NCBI RefSeq assembly: GCF_003544855.1
Contig: NZ_CP032101.1
Span: 744,001-808,000, forward strand
From: Malaciobacter marinus
GTDB taxonomy: Bacteria > Campylobacterota > Campylobacteria > Campylobacterales > Arcobacteraceae
Direction: 5' to 3'
Length of the DNA: 64,000 nt
Shown: in pieces, positions 24,905 to 33,816 of the stretch
Numbering within the stretch: position 1 is the stretch's first letter
How the letters are laid out: each line of letters begins with the position of its first letter
The notes under the pieces: model-generated
What the model was told of the DNA's origin: nothing
Seen by the model: the letters and a program-made list of their open reading frames with translations, nothing else
Databases searched by the model: none
Translations under genes and position numbers: made by a program

Positions 24905-24936
24905 AGATAATCTTATTGTAATTCATAAGATTATCT
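24905..24936. terminator. Convergent terminator hairpin
   Basis: AGATAATCTTA (24905-24915) and TAAGATTATCT (24926-24936) form an 11-bp stem between the converging DUF808 and GNAT genes, overlapping the end of the latter; it can serve both directions. Confidence 0.6.
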
Positions 24937-25477
24937 TAGCTAATTTATGGTTATGTTTACTTATAGTTTGTAAACTTTTTTCCATATGCACTGTTTGTAA
25001 ACTATCTTTTTCATCTAGTGTGATACAAAATCCCATCTTTTTCCAAAAGTTAAATCCTCCTGGTAAAAAATAGTGAGTATGTAAGTACATTTTTTCATAC
25101 TCTTTGTTTATAGCAAACAAGGTTGCTAAGTTTAATAGTTTTGAAGCTATACCTTGTCTTCTATACTCTTTTTTTACATAACATCTTCCAATCTCTGCAA
25201 TTTTTCTGTTTTTGTATTTTTGTTGAAGAGGTTTTATTCTATTATCAAAAATAGATATACTAATTGAGGCAACAATACTATTTGATGTATCTAAAGCTAT
25301 AAAAAAAGCATTGTTTTTTGTATCATTTATCAAACTATCCATATTTTTATATAGTTTTTCATATCTACTTTTAGATAGTTTATTGTCATAATGCTTCATA
25401 TACTCTTTTATAATATAATCTTTACTTTGCTTTTGAAAGATGCTGTTTACATATTTAAAATGTAGTTCTTTACTCAT
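24923..25477 (-). CDS. GNAT-family acetyltransferase
   Basis: A 184-residue GNAT protein. The core includes AFFIALDTSNSIVASISI, EIGRCYVKKEYRRQGIASKLLN (motif A, acetyl-CoA binding, RRQGIA), and HYFLPGGFNFWKKMGF (motif B). The substrate is unknown. Its start overlaps the end of nikE by 8 nt, so it is the last gene of the nickel transport operon. A GNAT N-acyltransferase at this position could acylate a metal-chelating molecule or act on a transporter component, but nothing in the sequence proves it. Confidence 0.8.
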   Translation of the reverse strand: MSKELHFKYVNSIFQKQSKDYIIKEYMKHYDNKLSKSRYEKLYKNMDSLINDTKNNAFFIALDTSNSIVASISISIFDNRIKPLQQKYKNRKIAEIGRCYVKKEYRRQGIASKLLNLATLFAINKEYEKMYLHTHYFLPGGFNFWKKMGFCITLDEKDSLQTVHMEKSLQTISKHNHKLAKIIL

Positions 25478-26177
25478 TTGTTTCCTTTATTTTTAAAGGT
25501 ATTATTGAATCAATCAAAAGTTTTGTGTATTGATTTTGTGCCTGCCCTAAACAGTTGGTTTTTAATGACTCAATAACTTCTCCTTTAAAAAGTATTTTTA
25601 TGTTTTCACACAAACTTGTTGCTACTTCTAAATCATGAGTTATTAAAAAAATTGTTAAGTTTTGCTCTTTTTTTAAACTTTTTATATATGTAACAACTTG
25701 TGATTTTGTAGATACATCAAGTGCACTAAATGCCTCATCTAAGATAAGAAAAGATGGCTTTGTCAAAATTGCACGCAATATACATACCCTTTGAAGTTGT
25801 CCACCACTTAGTTCATGGGGATATTTATCTAATAACCTCTTTGAAAGATTGAAAGTTTTTAATAAATCTTCTAATTTTTCATTTGAAAAAGTAGTCTTTC
25901 TTAACCAAAATGGCTCTTTTAAAATCTCTATTATTGTAAAAAGTGGATTGACAGAGTTTCTATAATCTTGAAAGACAACACTCATACTGTTTTTATCAAT
26001 ATGTATATTACCTTTTGTTGGAGTGTCTATTCCTAAAATCAATCTACTTAAAGTTGTTTTCCCAGCTCCACTTTCTCCAACTAATGCTAGTGAAGAGTTT
26101 TTTTGAAGGTTTAGATTTATATCTTTTAAAACAAACTCTTTTTTATATTTTTTCCATAGGTTTTTTATTTTAAGCAT
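25470..26177 (-). CDS. nikE: Nickel ABC transporter ATPase NikE
   Basis: A 235-residue ABC ATPase with Walker A VGESGAGKTTLSR, Q-loop around VVFQDYRNSVNPLF, signature LSGGQLQR, Walker B FLILDEAFSALD and switch His in FLITHDLEVA. The QDYRNSVNP stretch is typical of the oligopeptide/nickel (Opp/Dpp/Nik) ATPases. It is the second ATPase of the operon; with NikD it powers NikBC. It overlaps nikD by 13 nt and the GNAT gene by 8 nt. It is assigned by order and by the clear NikA at the head of the operon. Confidence 0.85.
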   Translation of the reverse strand: MLKIKNLWKKYKKEFVLKDINLNLQKNSSLALVGESGAGKTTLSRLILGIDTPTKGNIHIDKNSMSVVFQDYRNSVNPLFTIIEILKEPFWLRKTTFSNEKLEDLLKTFNLSKRLLDKYPHELSGGQLQRVCILRAILTKPSFLILDEAFSALDVSTKSQVVTYIKSLKKEQNLTIFLITHDLEVATSLCENIKILFKGEVIESLKTNCLGQAQNQYTKLLIDSIIPLKIKETNE

Positions 26178-26935
26178 GATATGAACTCTTTAGATAAATT
26201 TTCTTGTGTAGAAATTAAAAATTTAGTATATTCATCTTTTGTATTTGTAAAGATAGTTTTAGTATCTGCTTTTTCAACTACTTTTGAATCTTTTAAAACA
26301 ATAATATCTTTTGCAATATGAGAAATCAAAGCTAAATCATGAGAAACAATTATTATTGTTTTATCTTTTAAATTTTTCAATATATTAATAATCTCTTTTT
26401 GATTTATACTATCCAAAGATGAAGTAGGTTCATCTGCAATAATTATTTTTCTATTTTGTGTTAAAGCTATTGCTATCATAACTCTTTGAAGTTGTCCTCC
26501 ACTTAATTCATGGGGATAGCTTTTTAAGATTTTACTACATCTTTTTAGACCAACTTTTCTAAGATACTTTATACATATTTTTAATTTTTCTTTTTTACTT
26601 TGTTTTGTTTTAATGCTCTCTAACATTTGATATTTTATGGGATAAAGGGGATTAAAAGCATTTATAGCTTCTTGTAATATTACACAAAAGTTATCTTTTA
26701 TAATTTTACTATTGTTTAAAATATCTTTATTATTAAGTGTTATTTTCCCTTTAATATTAAGATTGCTAGAAGTTAATCCTAAAATAGTCTTACAAAGTAG
26801 TGATTTTCCACTTCCACTCTCTCCTACAACTCCTAAAATAGTATTTTTTTCAATATCAATACTTATATCATCCAATAAAATCTCTTTTGTTTTATTATCT
26901 TTTATGCTTAGATTCTCAATTTTTAAATATCTCAT
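26165..26935 (-). CDS. nikD: Nickel ABC transporter ATPase NikD
   Basis: A 256-residue ABC ATPase. Walker A is VGESGSGKSLLCK, the Q-loop lies near ILQEAINAFNPLYP, signature LSGGQLQRVMIA, Walker B IIADEPTSSLD and switch His in IIVSHDLAL. The C-terminal tail has the Opp/Nik-family oligonucleotide-binding-like segment (EYTKFLI). It overlaps nikC by 4 nt (ATGA). It pairs with NikE as the nucleotide-binding half of the importer. Confidence 0.85.
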   Translation of the reverse strand: MRYLKIENLSIKDNKTKEILLDDISIDIEKNTILGVVGESGSGKSLLCKTILGLTSSNLNIKGKITLNNKDILNNSKIIKDNFCVILQEAINAFNPLYPIKYQMLESIKTKQSKKEKLKICIKYLRKVGLKRCSKILKSYPHELSGGQLQRVMIAIALTQNRKIIIADEPTSSLDSINQKEIINILKNLKDKTIIIVSHDLALISHIAKDIIVLKDSKVVEKADTKTIFTNTKDEYTKFLISTQENLSKEFISCLK

Positions 26936-27780
26936 GAGTTGTCTTTTATTTTTAGATTATATGTTGGGTCAAGAATATCTCTTATGCTATCTGCTAATAT
27001 ATTAAAAGATAAAACTACAAAAAGTATCATCAAGCCAGGAGGTAGCATCATATATGGATTTATACTCATTAACTCTTTAGCTTCATTTAGCATTATTCCC
27101 CATTCGCAAGTTGGTGCTTGTACTCCAAGACCTAAAAATGAAAGAGCTGAAATACTTAATATGATACTTCCTACATTTAATGTGGCTAGCATGATTATAT
27201 CACTTAATATTAGAGGAAAAAGATGTTTTTTTATGATTGTTCTTGATGGTATGCCAATTATTTTTGAAAAATGTATATAGTTAGTATTTACATGGTTTAA
27301 AGTAAAAGAGTAAATCATTCTTGTGTACCATGCAACTTTTGATATTATTGCTGCAATTATAATATTTTCAATTCCTGTACCTAAAAAGCCTATAATTGCT
27401 AACATCATAAGTTCACTTGGAAAAGATAGCATAATATCACAAAATCTTAAAATCACAACTCTTAAGAGTTTAAAAAAGCTTGCAAGCAATCCAAGAACTA
27501 AGCCAAAGAATACTGTTATAAACATAGCAAACAAAGAGTAAAACAAAGTAGTTCTAATACCATAAATCAATCTTGAAGCAACACATCTACCCAAGTGGTC
27601 AGTACCTAAAGGATATTTTAAACTAAATGACAATAGTTTATTTTCAAGATTGACTAAGTAAGGGTCATTTGGAGATACTAAAGGAGCAAAAAGTCCAGTT
27701 AATATTAGAAGTGTTATAAATATCAAGCTTGCTAATGCTAGTTTATTATTGACTATTTTTATTAAAAAATCTTTTCTCAT
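26932..27780 (-). CDS. nikC: Nickel ABC transporter permease NikC
   Basis: A 282-residue inner-membrane permease with about six transmembrane helices. The N-terminal part has SPNDPYLVNLENKLL and KYPLGTDHLGRCVASRLIYG, the GTDxxGRD-like signature of DppC/NikC permeases. The EAA-like loop that docks on the ATPase is near SKIIGIPSRTIIKKHLFP. The start is 1 nt after nikB ends and the stop overlaps nikD. Confidence 0.88.
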   Translation of the reverse strand: MRKDFLIKIVNNKLALASLIFITLLILTGLFAPLVSPNDPYLVNLENKLLSFSLKYPLGTDHLGRCVASRLIYGIRTTLFYSLFAMFITVFFGLVLGLLASFFKLLRVVILRFCDIMLSFPSELMMLAIIGFLGTGIENIIIAAIISKVAWYTRMIYSFTLNHVNTNYIHFSKIIGIPSRTIIKKHLFPLILSDIIMLATLNVGSIILSISALSFLGLGVQAPTCEWGIMLNEAKELMSINPYMMLPPGLMILFVVLSFNILADSIRDILDPTYNLKIKDNS

Positions 27781-27781
27781 A

Positions 27782-28705
27782 TCAAACTCTTAATCTTGGA
27801 TCTCTTACTTGTAACCAAATATCAGCTATTAGATTAAATATGATAAATAAAATCGCAATAAAAAGAATATAAGATTGTATTATTGGATAATCCCTTGCAA
27901 AAATTGCATGTACACAAAGTCTTCCAAGTCCTGGTAAACCAAAGATATTTTCTATAATTACAGTACCTGCAAATAGTTTAGGAATAGACATAGCTAGTGC
28001 AACAATAAATGGATTGATAATATTTTTTATCTTATGTTTTAATATTTCAAACTTATTAAGTCCTCTTGCTTTAGCATAAGTAATAAACAAAGAGCTTTTT
28101 ATTTGTATTAAAGAGTTTCTAATAATTCTTACAAAAGTAGAGATATATGCTACTGCTAACGTAATAGCTGGTAAAACAATACTTTTTATACCATCTAATC
28201 CACTTGATGGAAAAATATTAAACTTTAAAGAAAAAAGCCAAATTAGTAATAAAGCTAACCAAAAGCTAGGCATGGCAGCTGATGTAAAGATAAATACTCT
28301 AGCTAGTTTATCAAAATAACTATTTTCATAAACTGCACACAATACACCAATTGTAAAACCAAAAATTGCTATTAACAAAATAGCACTAAAAGATAGATAT
28401 ATTGTTACAGGTAGTGCTTGAATAAGTTCATCAAATACAGGTTGTTTTGTTTCATAGCTAGTTCCTAAATCTGCGTTTAGCAAATTTTTTATCCATTGAA
28501 TATATTGTTGTACTAATGGCTTATCTAAACCTAACTCTTTTTTTGTCTCTTCTATTGCTTGTGGAGTAACTGTAATGTTGTTTATTCTTAGTGTAACTTC
28601 AGCTGGGCTACTAGGATTTAGATTTACTAAAATAAAGCATACTATAGAAACCCCTAATAAAAGGGGAACTATAAGTAATACTCTTTTTATTATATATCTT
28701 ATCAT
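27782..28705 (-). CDS. nikB: Nickel ABC transporter permease NikB
   Basis: A 307-residue permease starting MIRYIIKRVLLIVPLLLGVS, the standard first helix of DppB/NikB proteins. It has six membrane helices. The conserved loop reads YAKARGLNKFEILKHKIKN, and LFAGTVIIENIFGLPGLGRL is the family hallmark. It overlaps the NikA gene by 4 nt. With NikC it forms the channel. Confidence 0.88.
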   Translation of the reverse strand: MIRYIIKRVLLIVPLLLGVSIVCFILVNLNPSSPAEVTLRINNITVTPQAIEETKKELGLDKPLVQQYIQWIKNLLNADLGTSYETKQPVFDELIQALPVTIYLSFSAILLIAIFGFTIGVLCAVYENSYFDKLARVFIFTSAAMPSFWLALLLIWLFSLKFNIFPSSGLDGIKSIVLPAITLAVAYISTFVRIIRNSLIQIKSSLFITYAKARGLNKFEILKHKIKNIINPFIVALAMSIPKLFAGTVIIENIFGLPGLGRLCVHAIFARDYPIIQSYILFIAILFIIFNLIADIWLQVRDPRLRV

Positions 28706-30279
28706 TTTGTCTTTTCAAGATACATCTTTTCAAATGGAATTTCATATTGAGAAAGATTAAATGTAATATTTTTAACCCTTGGATTAAATACTACCTTTGT
28801 TCTTGAATAGCTAAGAGGTATATATACATTTTCTTGATGAATATATGTAAATATCTCTTCATATAACTGTTTTCTTTTTTCTTCATTTGACTGTGTTAAA
28901 ATATCTTGAATAGTATTATCCAACCAAGTCTTTCTTTCTAATCCCATTTGCGCTTGATAATCTCCATGTGCAGGTACTCTCCATGAAGAGATAAATGATT
29001 GCGGGTCGTATGGAACACCCCAAGATAAAGCATATTGTAAATCAAAATTACCACTTTTTTGTCTATCTAAAAATGACTGTTTCTCTTCTCCAATAATTTT
29101 TAAGTTTACTCCAATATCTTTTAAGTTACTTTGTATATATTCACTTATAACTTTTTCTTGTGCGTTATTTGCATTATAATATAGTTTTAATTCAAGAAGC
29201 TTTCCATCTTTATATCTAAAGTTATCATCTTTTAAAATCCAACCTGAATCTTTAAGTAATTGATTTGATTTTTTAGGATTAAACTCTTTTGTTTTCAAAT
29301 CAATATTTGAATAGGGCGTAGTTTTTGAAAAAAGTGTATTTGCAACTGATTCAGAATTGTTCAAAATCCCTTTGATTATGGCTTCTTTATTAATTGCATG
29401 AGCCAATGCCAATCTTACCTGAGGATCTTTTGTAATCTCTCTTTTAGTATTTATAAGAATAGCTCTTGAAGCAATAGGATTGCTTAGTAGTGTTTTTAAA
29501 CTATTCTCTTTTTTCAAAGCAGTAAAAGCATTTAAGTTTATCATATCTCCATCAGAACCAAAAATCAAATCAACTTCACCTTTTTGTAAAGCTAATAATA
29601 TTGCTTGATGATTAGGTATTACTTTCCATTTTATTGAAGATATTTTAGGTAATTTATTCCAATATTTACTATTTTGTTCAAACAGTGCAAAACTATTTTT
29701 TTTATGTTCTTTTAATATCCATGCTCCAGTACCATTATAACAAGAAAGGCCATTTTTTGTTTCATTTTGTTTAAAACATTTTGGTGAAACAAAACGAAAA
29801 GGTCTAGTCATGGCTAATTCAGTAAGGGTTGGATAATATGGGCTTTTTAGATTTAATTCAAAAGTATATTTATCAATTACTTTTGTTGAATCTATAACAT
29901 TTACAAGTTCTAACCAAGAGTGTCTAACTTTGTTTCTTAAAATCGCATCAAAGTTACTTTTGATAACATTTGCATCAAGTTTAACACCATCAGTAAATAA
30001 AACATCTTCTCTTAATTTAAAGATATATTTTTTCCCATTTTCTTTTATTTGCCAACTTTTTGCAAGCCAAGGTTTGATTCCATTTTGAGTATTAATAATC
30101 AATGGTTCAAAAACCATATTTTGTGCAGCCATCTCTCCTCTATATAAATGAGGATTTATATCTCTTATATCTTTTGTACTTGCATAAATTAGTTCATTTG
30201 ACTCTTTTTTATTTTCTTGACAACCAATAAATATAAAAGTTACAAAAAAAGTAACTATCAAAATTAATATTTTATTCAT
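28702..30279 (-). CDS. nikA: Nickel-binding lipoprotein NikA
   Basis: A 525-residue extracytoplasmic solute-binding protein, lipidated at Cys20 (TFIFIGCQE). It aligns well in memory to E. coli NikA: DINPHLYRGEMAAQNMVFEP, RHSWLELVN, LTELAMTRPFRFVSP, NGTGAWILKEHK, WGVPYDPQSFISSWRVP and YEIPFEKM near the end all have direct counterparts. This makes nickel (possibly as a chelate with histidine) the likely substrate, rather than peptides. RBS AAGAGGTAAAA. It is the first gene of the operon nikABCDE-GNAT. Nickel would serve urease or hydrogenases, none of which lie in the window. Confidence 0.9.
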   Translation of the reverse strand: MNKILILIVTFFVTFIFIGCQENKKESNELIYASTKDIRDINPHLYRGEMAAQNMVFEPLIINTQNGIKPWLAKSWQIKENGKKYIFKLREDVLFTDGVKLDANVIKSNFDAILRNKVRHSWLELVNVIDSTKVIDKYTFELNLKSPYYPTLTELAMTRPFRFVSPKCFKQNETKNGLSCYNGTGAWILKEHKKNSFALFEQNSKYWNKLPKISSIKWKVIPNHQAILLALQKGEVDLIFGSDGDMINLNAFTALKKENSLKTLLSNPIASRAILINTKREITKDPQVRLALAHAINKEAIIKGILNNSESVANTLFSKTTPYSNIDLKTKEFNPKKSNQLLKDSGWILKDDNFRYKDGKLLELKLYYNANNAQEKVISEYIQSNLKDIGVNLKIIGEEKQSFLDRQKSGNFDLQYALSWGVPYDPQSFISSWRVPAHGDYQAQMGLERKTWLDNTIQDILTQSNEEKRKQLYEEIFTYIHQENVYIPLSYSRTKVVFNPRVKNITFNLSQYEIPFEKMYLEKTK

Positions 30280-30430
30280 TTTTACCTCTTAATATTTTTA
30301 GTATTATAATTTTTTTATGTAAAATGAAAGTTATATTAACATCTTCTTGTGTATTTTTGGAACTAATTTGTAAGTTCTTTTTTATTATAAGAGAGTAATA
30401 TAAATAAAAATATTTATAAAGGCTATATAT

Positions 30431-31144
30431 ATGAATTTAAATAATAAAACAATTCTTATCACAGGTGCAAATGGCGGACTTGGTTCAGTATTTGTAAAAA
30501 AAGCAATTGCTTTAGGTGCTAAAACTATTTATTGTGCTGCAAGAGATATAAAAACTTTAGAAGAGATTCAAAAATTATCATCAAATATAAAAACTGTAAA
30601 GTTAGATATTACAAATAAAGAAGATGTTATTTCTTTTGCAAATAGTATTGACTCTCTTGATATTATTATAAATAATGCTGGTGTAAATAGTGCAAAAAGA
30701 GTATTTGAAGATAGTACGATAGACTTTGATGTAAATGTTCATGGTACTTTAAATGTATGCAAAATTTTAAGCAATAAGTTAAATAAACAAGGTGCAATTA
30801 TAAATATCACTTCAGTTTTAGCTTTAGCAAATCTTCCAATAATGGGACTTTATTGTTCATCAAAGGCTGCACTACACTCACTAACACAAGCTTTAAGAGC
30901 AGAATTACTAAAAGATGAAATAGATGTTTATGAAGTTCTTCCAGGTCCTATTGATACAAATATGACAAAAGGTCAAGATATGCCAAAAGCAACACCTGAA
31001 TCAATTGTTTCTAATGTTTTTGAAGCTTTTTTTAATAAAGAGTTTGAAATTTTTCCAGATGATTTTTCAAAACAAATAAAACAAGGGTTAGAAGCAAATC
31101 AATCACAAGTTTTAAAAGAATTTGCTATGTCAGTTGCAAACTAG
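30431..31144 (+). CDS. Short-chain dehydrogenase/reductase
   Basis: A 237-residue classical SDR. It has the TGANGGLG cofactor motif (residues 11-18), NNAG (around 80), a Ser in NITSV, and YCSSKAA carrying the catalytic Tyr and Lys (YxxxK). After the Rossmann strand the AARD stretch suggests NADP(H) preference. The C-terminus has PGPIDTNMT. Its substrate is unknown. A hairpin at 31141-31159 overlaps its stop. Confidence 0.85.
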   Translation: MNLNNKTILITGANGGLGSVFVKKAIALGAKTIYCAARDIKTLEEIQKLSSNIKTVKLDITNKEDVISFANSIDSLDIIINNAGVNSAKRVFEDSTIDFDVNVHGTLNVCKILSNKLNKQGAIINITSVLALANLPIMGLYCSSKAALHSLTQALRAELLKDEIDVYEVLPGPIDTNMTKGQDMPKATPESIVSNVFEAFFNKEFEIFPDDFSKQIKQGLEANQSQVLKEFAMSVAN

Positions 31145-31159
31145 AAGTTTTTCTTCTAG
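31141..31159 (+). terminator. Terminator after SDR gene
   Basis: CTAGAAG-TTTTT-CTTCTAG is a perfect 7-bp hairpin that begins at the stop codon of the SDR gene and is followed by T-rich sequence. Confidence 0.55.
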
Positions 31160-31288
31160 TTGTAACCAAACTAATCATAAAGACACTATTTAGATTAAAA
31201 TAATAAAATTTGCAATATTAAAATTCAAGTATAAAGCCTTTTTGGGTATTATCATCACTTGAAATAATTCTATGAATAGGAAAGTATC

Positions 31289-33697
31289 TTGCTAAAAAAT
31301 ACTCTTTTTGTTAAGCTTTTATTGATATTTACATTACCTGCTATTGGTATATTATACTTTAGTACAATACTTGTTCTTGATAAAATAGATACTTTAAGTC
31401 AAGTTGATAATATTCAAAATGATGTAAAGTATATTTTTGCAACAGAAAAAGTTATTGATTCTATTCAAAAAGAAAGAGGCTACACAGCAATCTATCTAAA
31501 TACAAAAAAATATAAAGATAAACTTTTAAAGCAAAGAACTTTAACAAATAGAGTTTATCAAGAATTTCTAACAACTATATCTAACATAGAAAAAGAAACA
31601 CCAAACTCAAATTATAGTGTCAATAAAGTACAAAATATTTTTCATGATTTTATAAAAATTAGAAAAAGTGTGGATGAAGATGAAATTGATTCAAATAAAA
31701 TAATTAAATTTTATACTAAGATAAATAATCTACTTTTATCAACTATTTATTCAATAAAACCTATAAAATTTGTAACGAATTTTAATACAAAATTTGCATA
31801 TATTGTAAACTTATTAACTACTAAAGAAGCAGCAGCAGTAGAAAGAATAATGACTTCTTTATATATTATAAATAAAAAAATCTCTGATGAAAATTATCAA
31901 AAATTAATTCAAACATATACTATTCAAAATATAAATATTGAAGAGTTTTTACTAAGTGCACAAAAAAATGAGATTGATGCTTATTCAAATAATATTAAGT
32001 TTGCATATGAAAAGAGATTAAACTATTTAAGAAAGAATTTAAAAGAGATTGTTCATTCAAATAGATTAGCTTTAGATGAATGGTGGAACTTTTCTTCTTC
32101 AAGAGTTGATGAATTTGGCAAACTTTATTATTTAGTAAGTAGTGAAGTTTTAAAGCTTACAAAAGAGATTGAATCACAAGCTACAAAATCTCAAATACTA
32201 AGTTTAAGCTTTTTATTTGTCTCTTTTGTAACATTAATCAGTCTTTTATTTGTATTAAAAGTTATTGTTTCAAACCAACAACAAAGTTTTAATAAATTAA
32301 AAAAACAACAAAATATCTATAAAGTTTTAAATAAAATAAATAAAGTTATCTTAAAAATGCCTACGAGAAAAAAACTTTACAATAAACTACTTGGCACTAT
32401 TGTAAATGACCAAAATATATCTTTAGGACTTATTTATAAAGTTAAAAAATCTCAAAGAAAAATTATGCTTATTAAAGGTGAAAATCCTGATAATATTTTT
32501 TTTAAAGAAGAAGAACCAAGTAGTTCAATCTTTAAAAAGGCAATAATTTCTAAGAAAAACATAATAAAAACTTCAAATATAGAAAAAGTAAGTGATATAA
32601 AAGAAGATTTTTTTAAAACAAGAAACTTCTCTTCAATTGCTGTATTTCCAATAAGAAAATTTGAGAAAGTTACTGCTCTTATGGTTTTGTATTCAAAAAA
32701 CAAAAACTTTTTTGATAATGAAATAGAAATTTTATTTAATAAAATGATTATCGATATGGAGTATGCTTTAGAAAAGATTGATTATGAAAAAACAAAAGCA
32801 AAACAAGAGGAGCAATTAACAATCGCATCATATGCTTTTGAATCAAATGAACCTATGATTATTACAAATAGCGAAGCAAAAATTATAAATGTAAACCAAG
32901 CATTTTGTAATGTTATGGGATATGAAAAGGGTGATATTCTAGGTAAAAATCCAAATATATTTCGTTCTGATGAGCATTCAAGTGAATTTTATAAACAAAT
33001 GTGGAATTCAATACTAAAAAAGGGAACTTGGTCAGGAGAAATTTATAATAAAAAGAAAAATGGTGAAAAAATACCTTTAAAAGCTACAATTACTGCTATT
33101 AAAGAAAAAGATGGAAGTGTGAAACACTATTTATCTCAATATAATGATATAAGTGAACAAAAACTAAAACAACAATATTTGGAGTATCAAGCAACACATG
33201 ATAGTTTAACTGCTTTGCCAAATAGAATGCTTTTATTTGATAGAATTGAACACTCTATTAATAAAGTTTCAAGATATAAAAATTATGGTGCATTGATATT
33301 TATCGATCTTGATAATTTTAAAACTATAAATGATACTTTAGGTCATGAAACAGGTGATGTTTTGTTAAAAGAAGTCTCAAAAAAACTGCAAGAAACAGTT
33401 AGAAAAGAAGATACTCTTGCTAGAATTGGGGGAGATGAGTTTATTGTTTTAGCAGATTTTATTGGAAGTGATAAAGCTAGTGCAAGAAACAATATTCAAA
33501 TTTTAGCTTCTAAAATCAAAGGTTCATTAAATGATATAAAAATAATAAATGGATATGAAAATATTTCAACACCTAGTATTGGAATAACTTTATTTCATGA
33601 TAGTACATTTAGCGTACAAGAACTAATCAAACAAGCAGATACAGCTATGTATATGTCAAAGCGTTTAGGAAAAAACAGAATCTCTTTTTTCGAATAA
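31289..33697 (+). CDS. Diguanylate cyclase with NIT, GAF and PAS sensors
   Basis: An 802-residue membrane sensor. TTG 31289 is the start, with AGGAAA well placed. TM1 is near residues 7-27; a periplasmic NIT-type domain (EKVIDSIQKERGYTAIYL, about 50-290), TM2 (about 305-328), a GAF domain (345-500), PAS (515-620, NVMGYEKGDILGKNP) and GGDEF follow. The active site RIGGDEF (about 710) is intact and an RxxD product-inhibition site (RKED) sits 5 residues before it. There is no EAL domain. It should make c-di-GMP in response to nitrate/nitrite-like ligands (inferred from NIT) and cytosolic signals. Confidence 0.88.
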   Translation: MLKNTLFVKLLLIFTLPAIGILYFSTILVLDKIDTLSQVDNIQNDVKYIFATEKVIDSIQKERGYTAIYLNTKKYKDKLLKQRTLTNRVYQEFLTTISNIEKETPNSNYSVNKVQNIFHDFIKIRKSVDEDEIDSNKIIKFYTKINNLLLSTIYSIKPIKFVTNFNTKFAYIVNLLTTKEAAAVERIMTSLYIINKKISDENYQKLIQTYTIQNINIEEFLLSAQKNEIDAYSNNIKFAYEKRLNYLRKNLKEIVHSNRLALDEWWNFSSSRVDEFGKLYYLVSSEVLKLTKEIESQATKSQILSLSFLFVSFVTLISLLFVLKVIVSNQQQSFNKLKKQQNIYKVLNKINKVILKMPTRKKLYNKLLGTIVNDQNISLGLIYKVKKSQRKIMLIKGENPDNIFFKEEEPSSSIFKKAIISKKNIIKTSNIEKVSDIKEDFFKTRNFSSIAVFPIRKFEKVTALMVLYSKNKNFFDNEIEILFNKMIIDMEYALEKIDYEKTKAKQEEQLTIASYAFESNEPMIITNSEAKIINVNQAFCNVMGYEKGDILGKNPNIFRSDEHSSEFYKQMWNSILKKGTWSGEIYNKKKNGEKIPLKATITAIKEKDGSVKHYLSQYNDISEQKLKQQYLEYQATHDSLTALPNRMLLFDRIEHSINKVSRYKNYGALIFIDLDNFKTINDTLGHETGDVLLKEVSKKLQETVRKEDTLARIGGDEFIVLADFIGSDKASARNNIQILASKIKGSLNDIKIINGYENISTPSIGITLFHDSTFSVQELIKQADTAMYMSKRLGKNRISFFE

Positions 33698-33816
33698 AAT
33701 AATCTTAAATATATATTAATAAAAAATAATAATTTTATAAATTAAGAAAAAATCACTTTTAAGTCCTTTTAAATAGTTAATATCTAATGAAAAAATCTTG
33801 AATAAAAGGATAACAA

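Noticed and set aside
30280-30430. NikR operator before nikA
   Set aside because: AT-rich partial symmetries exist but no convincing match to known NikR half-sites.
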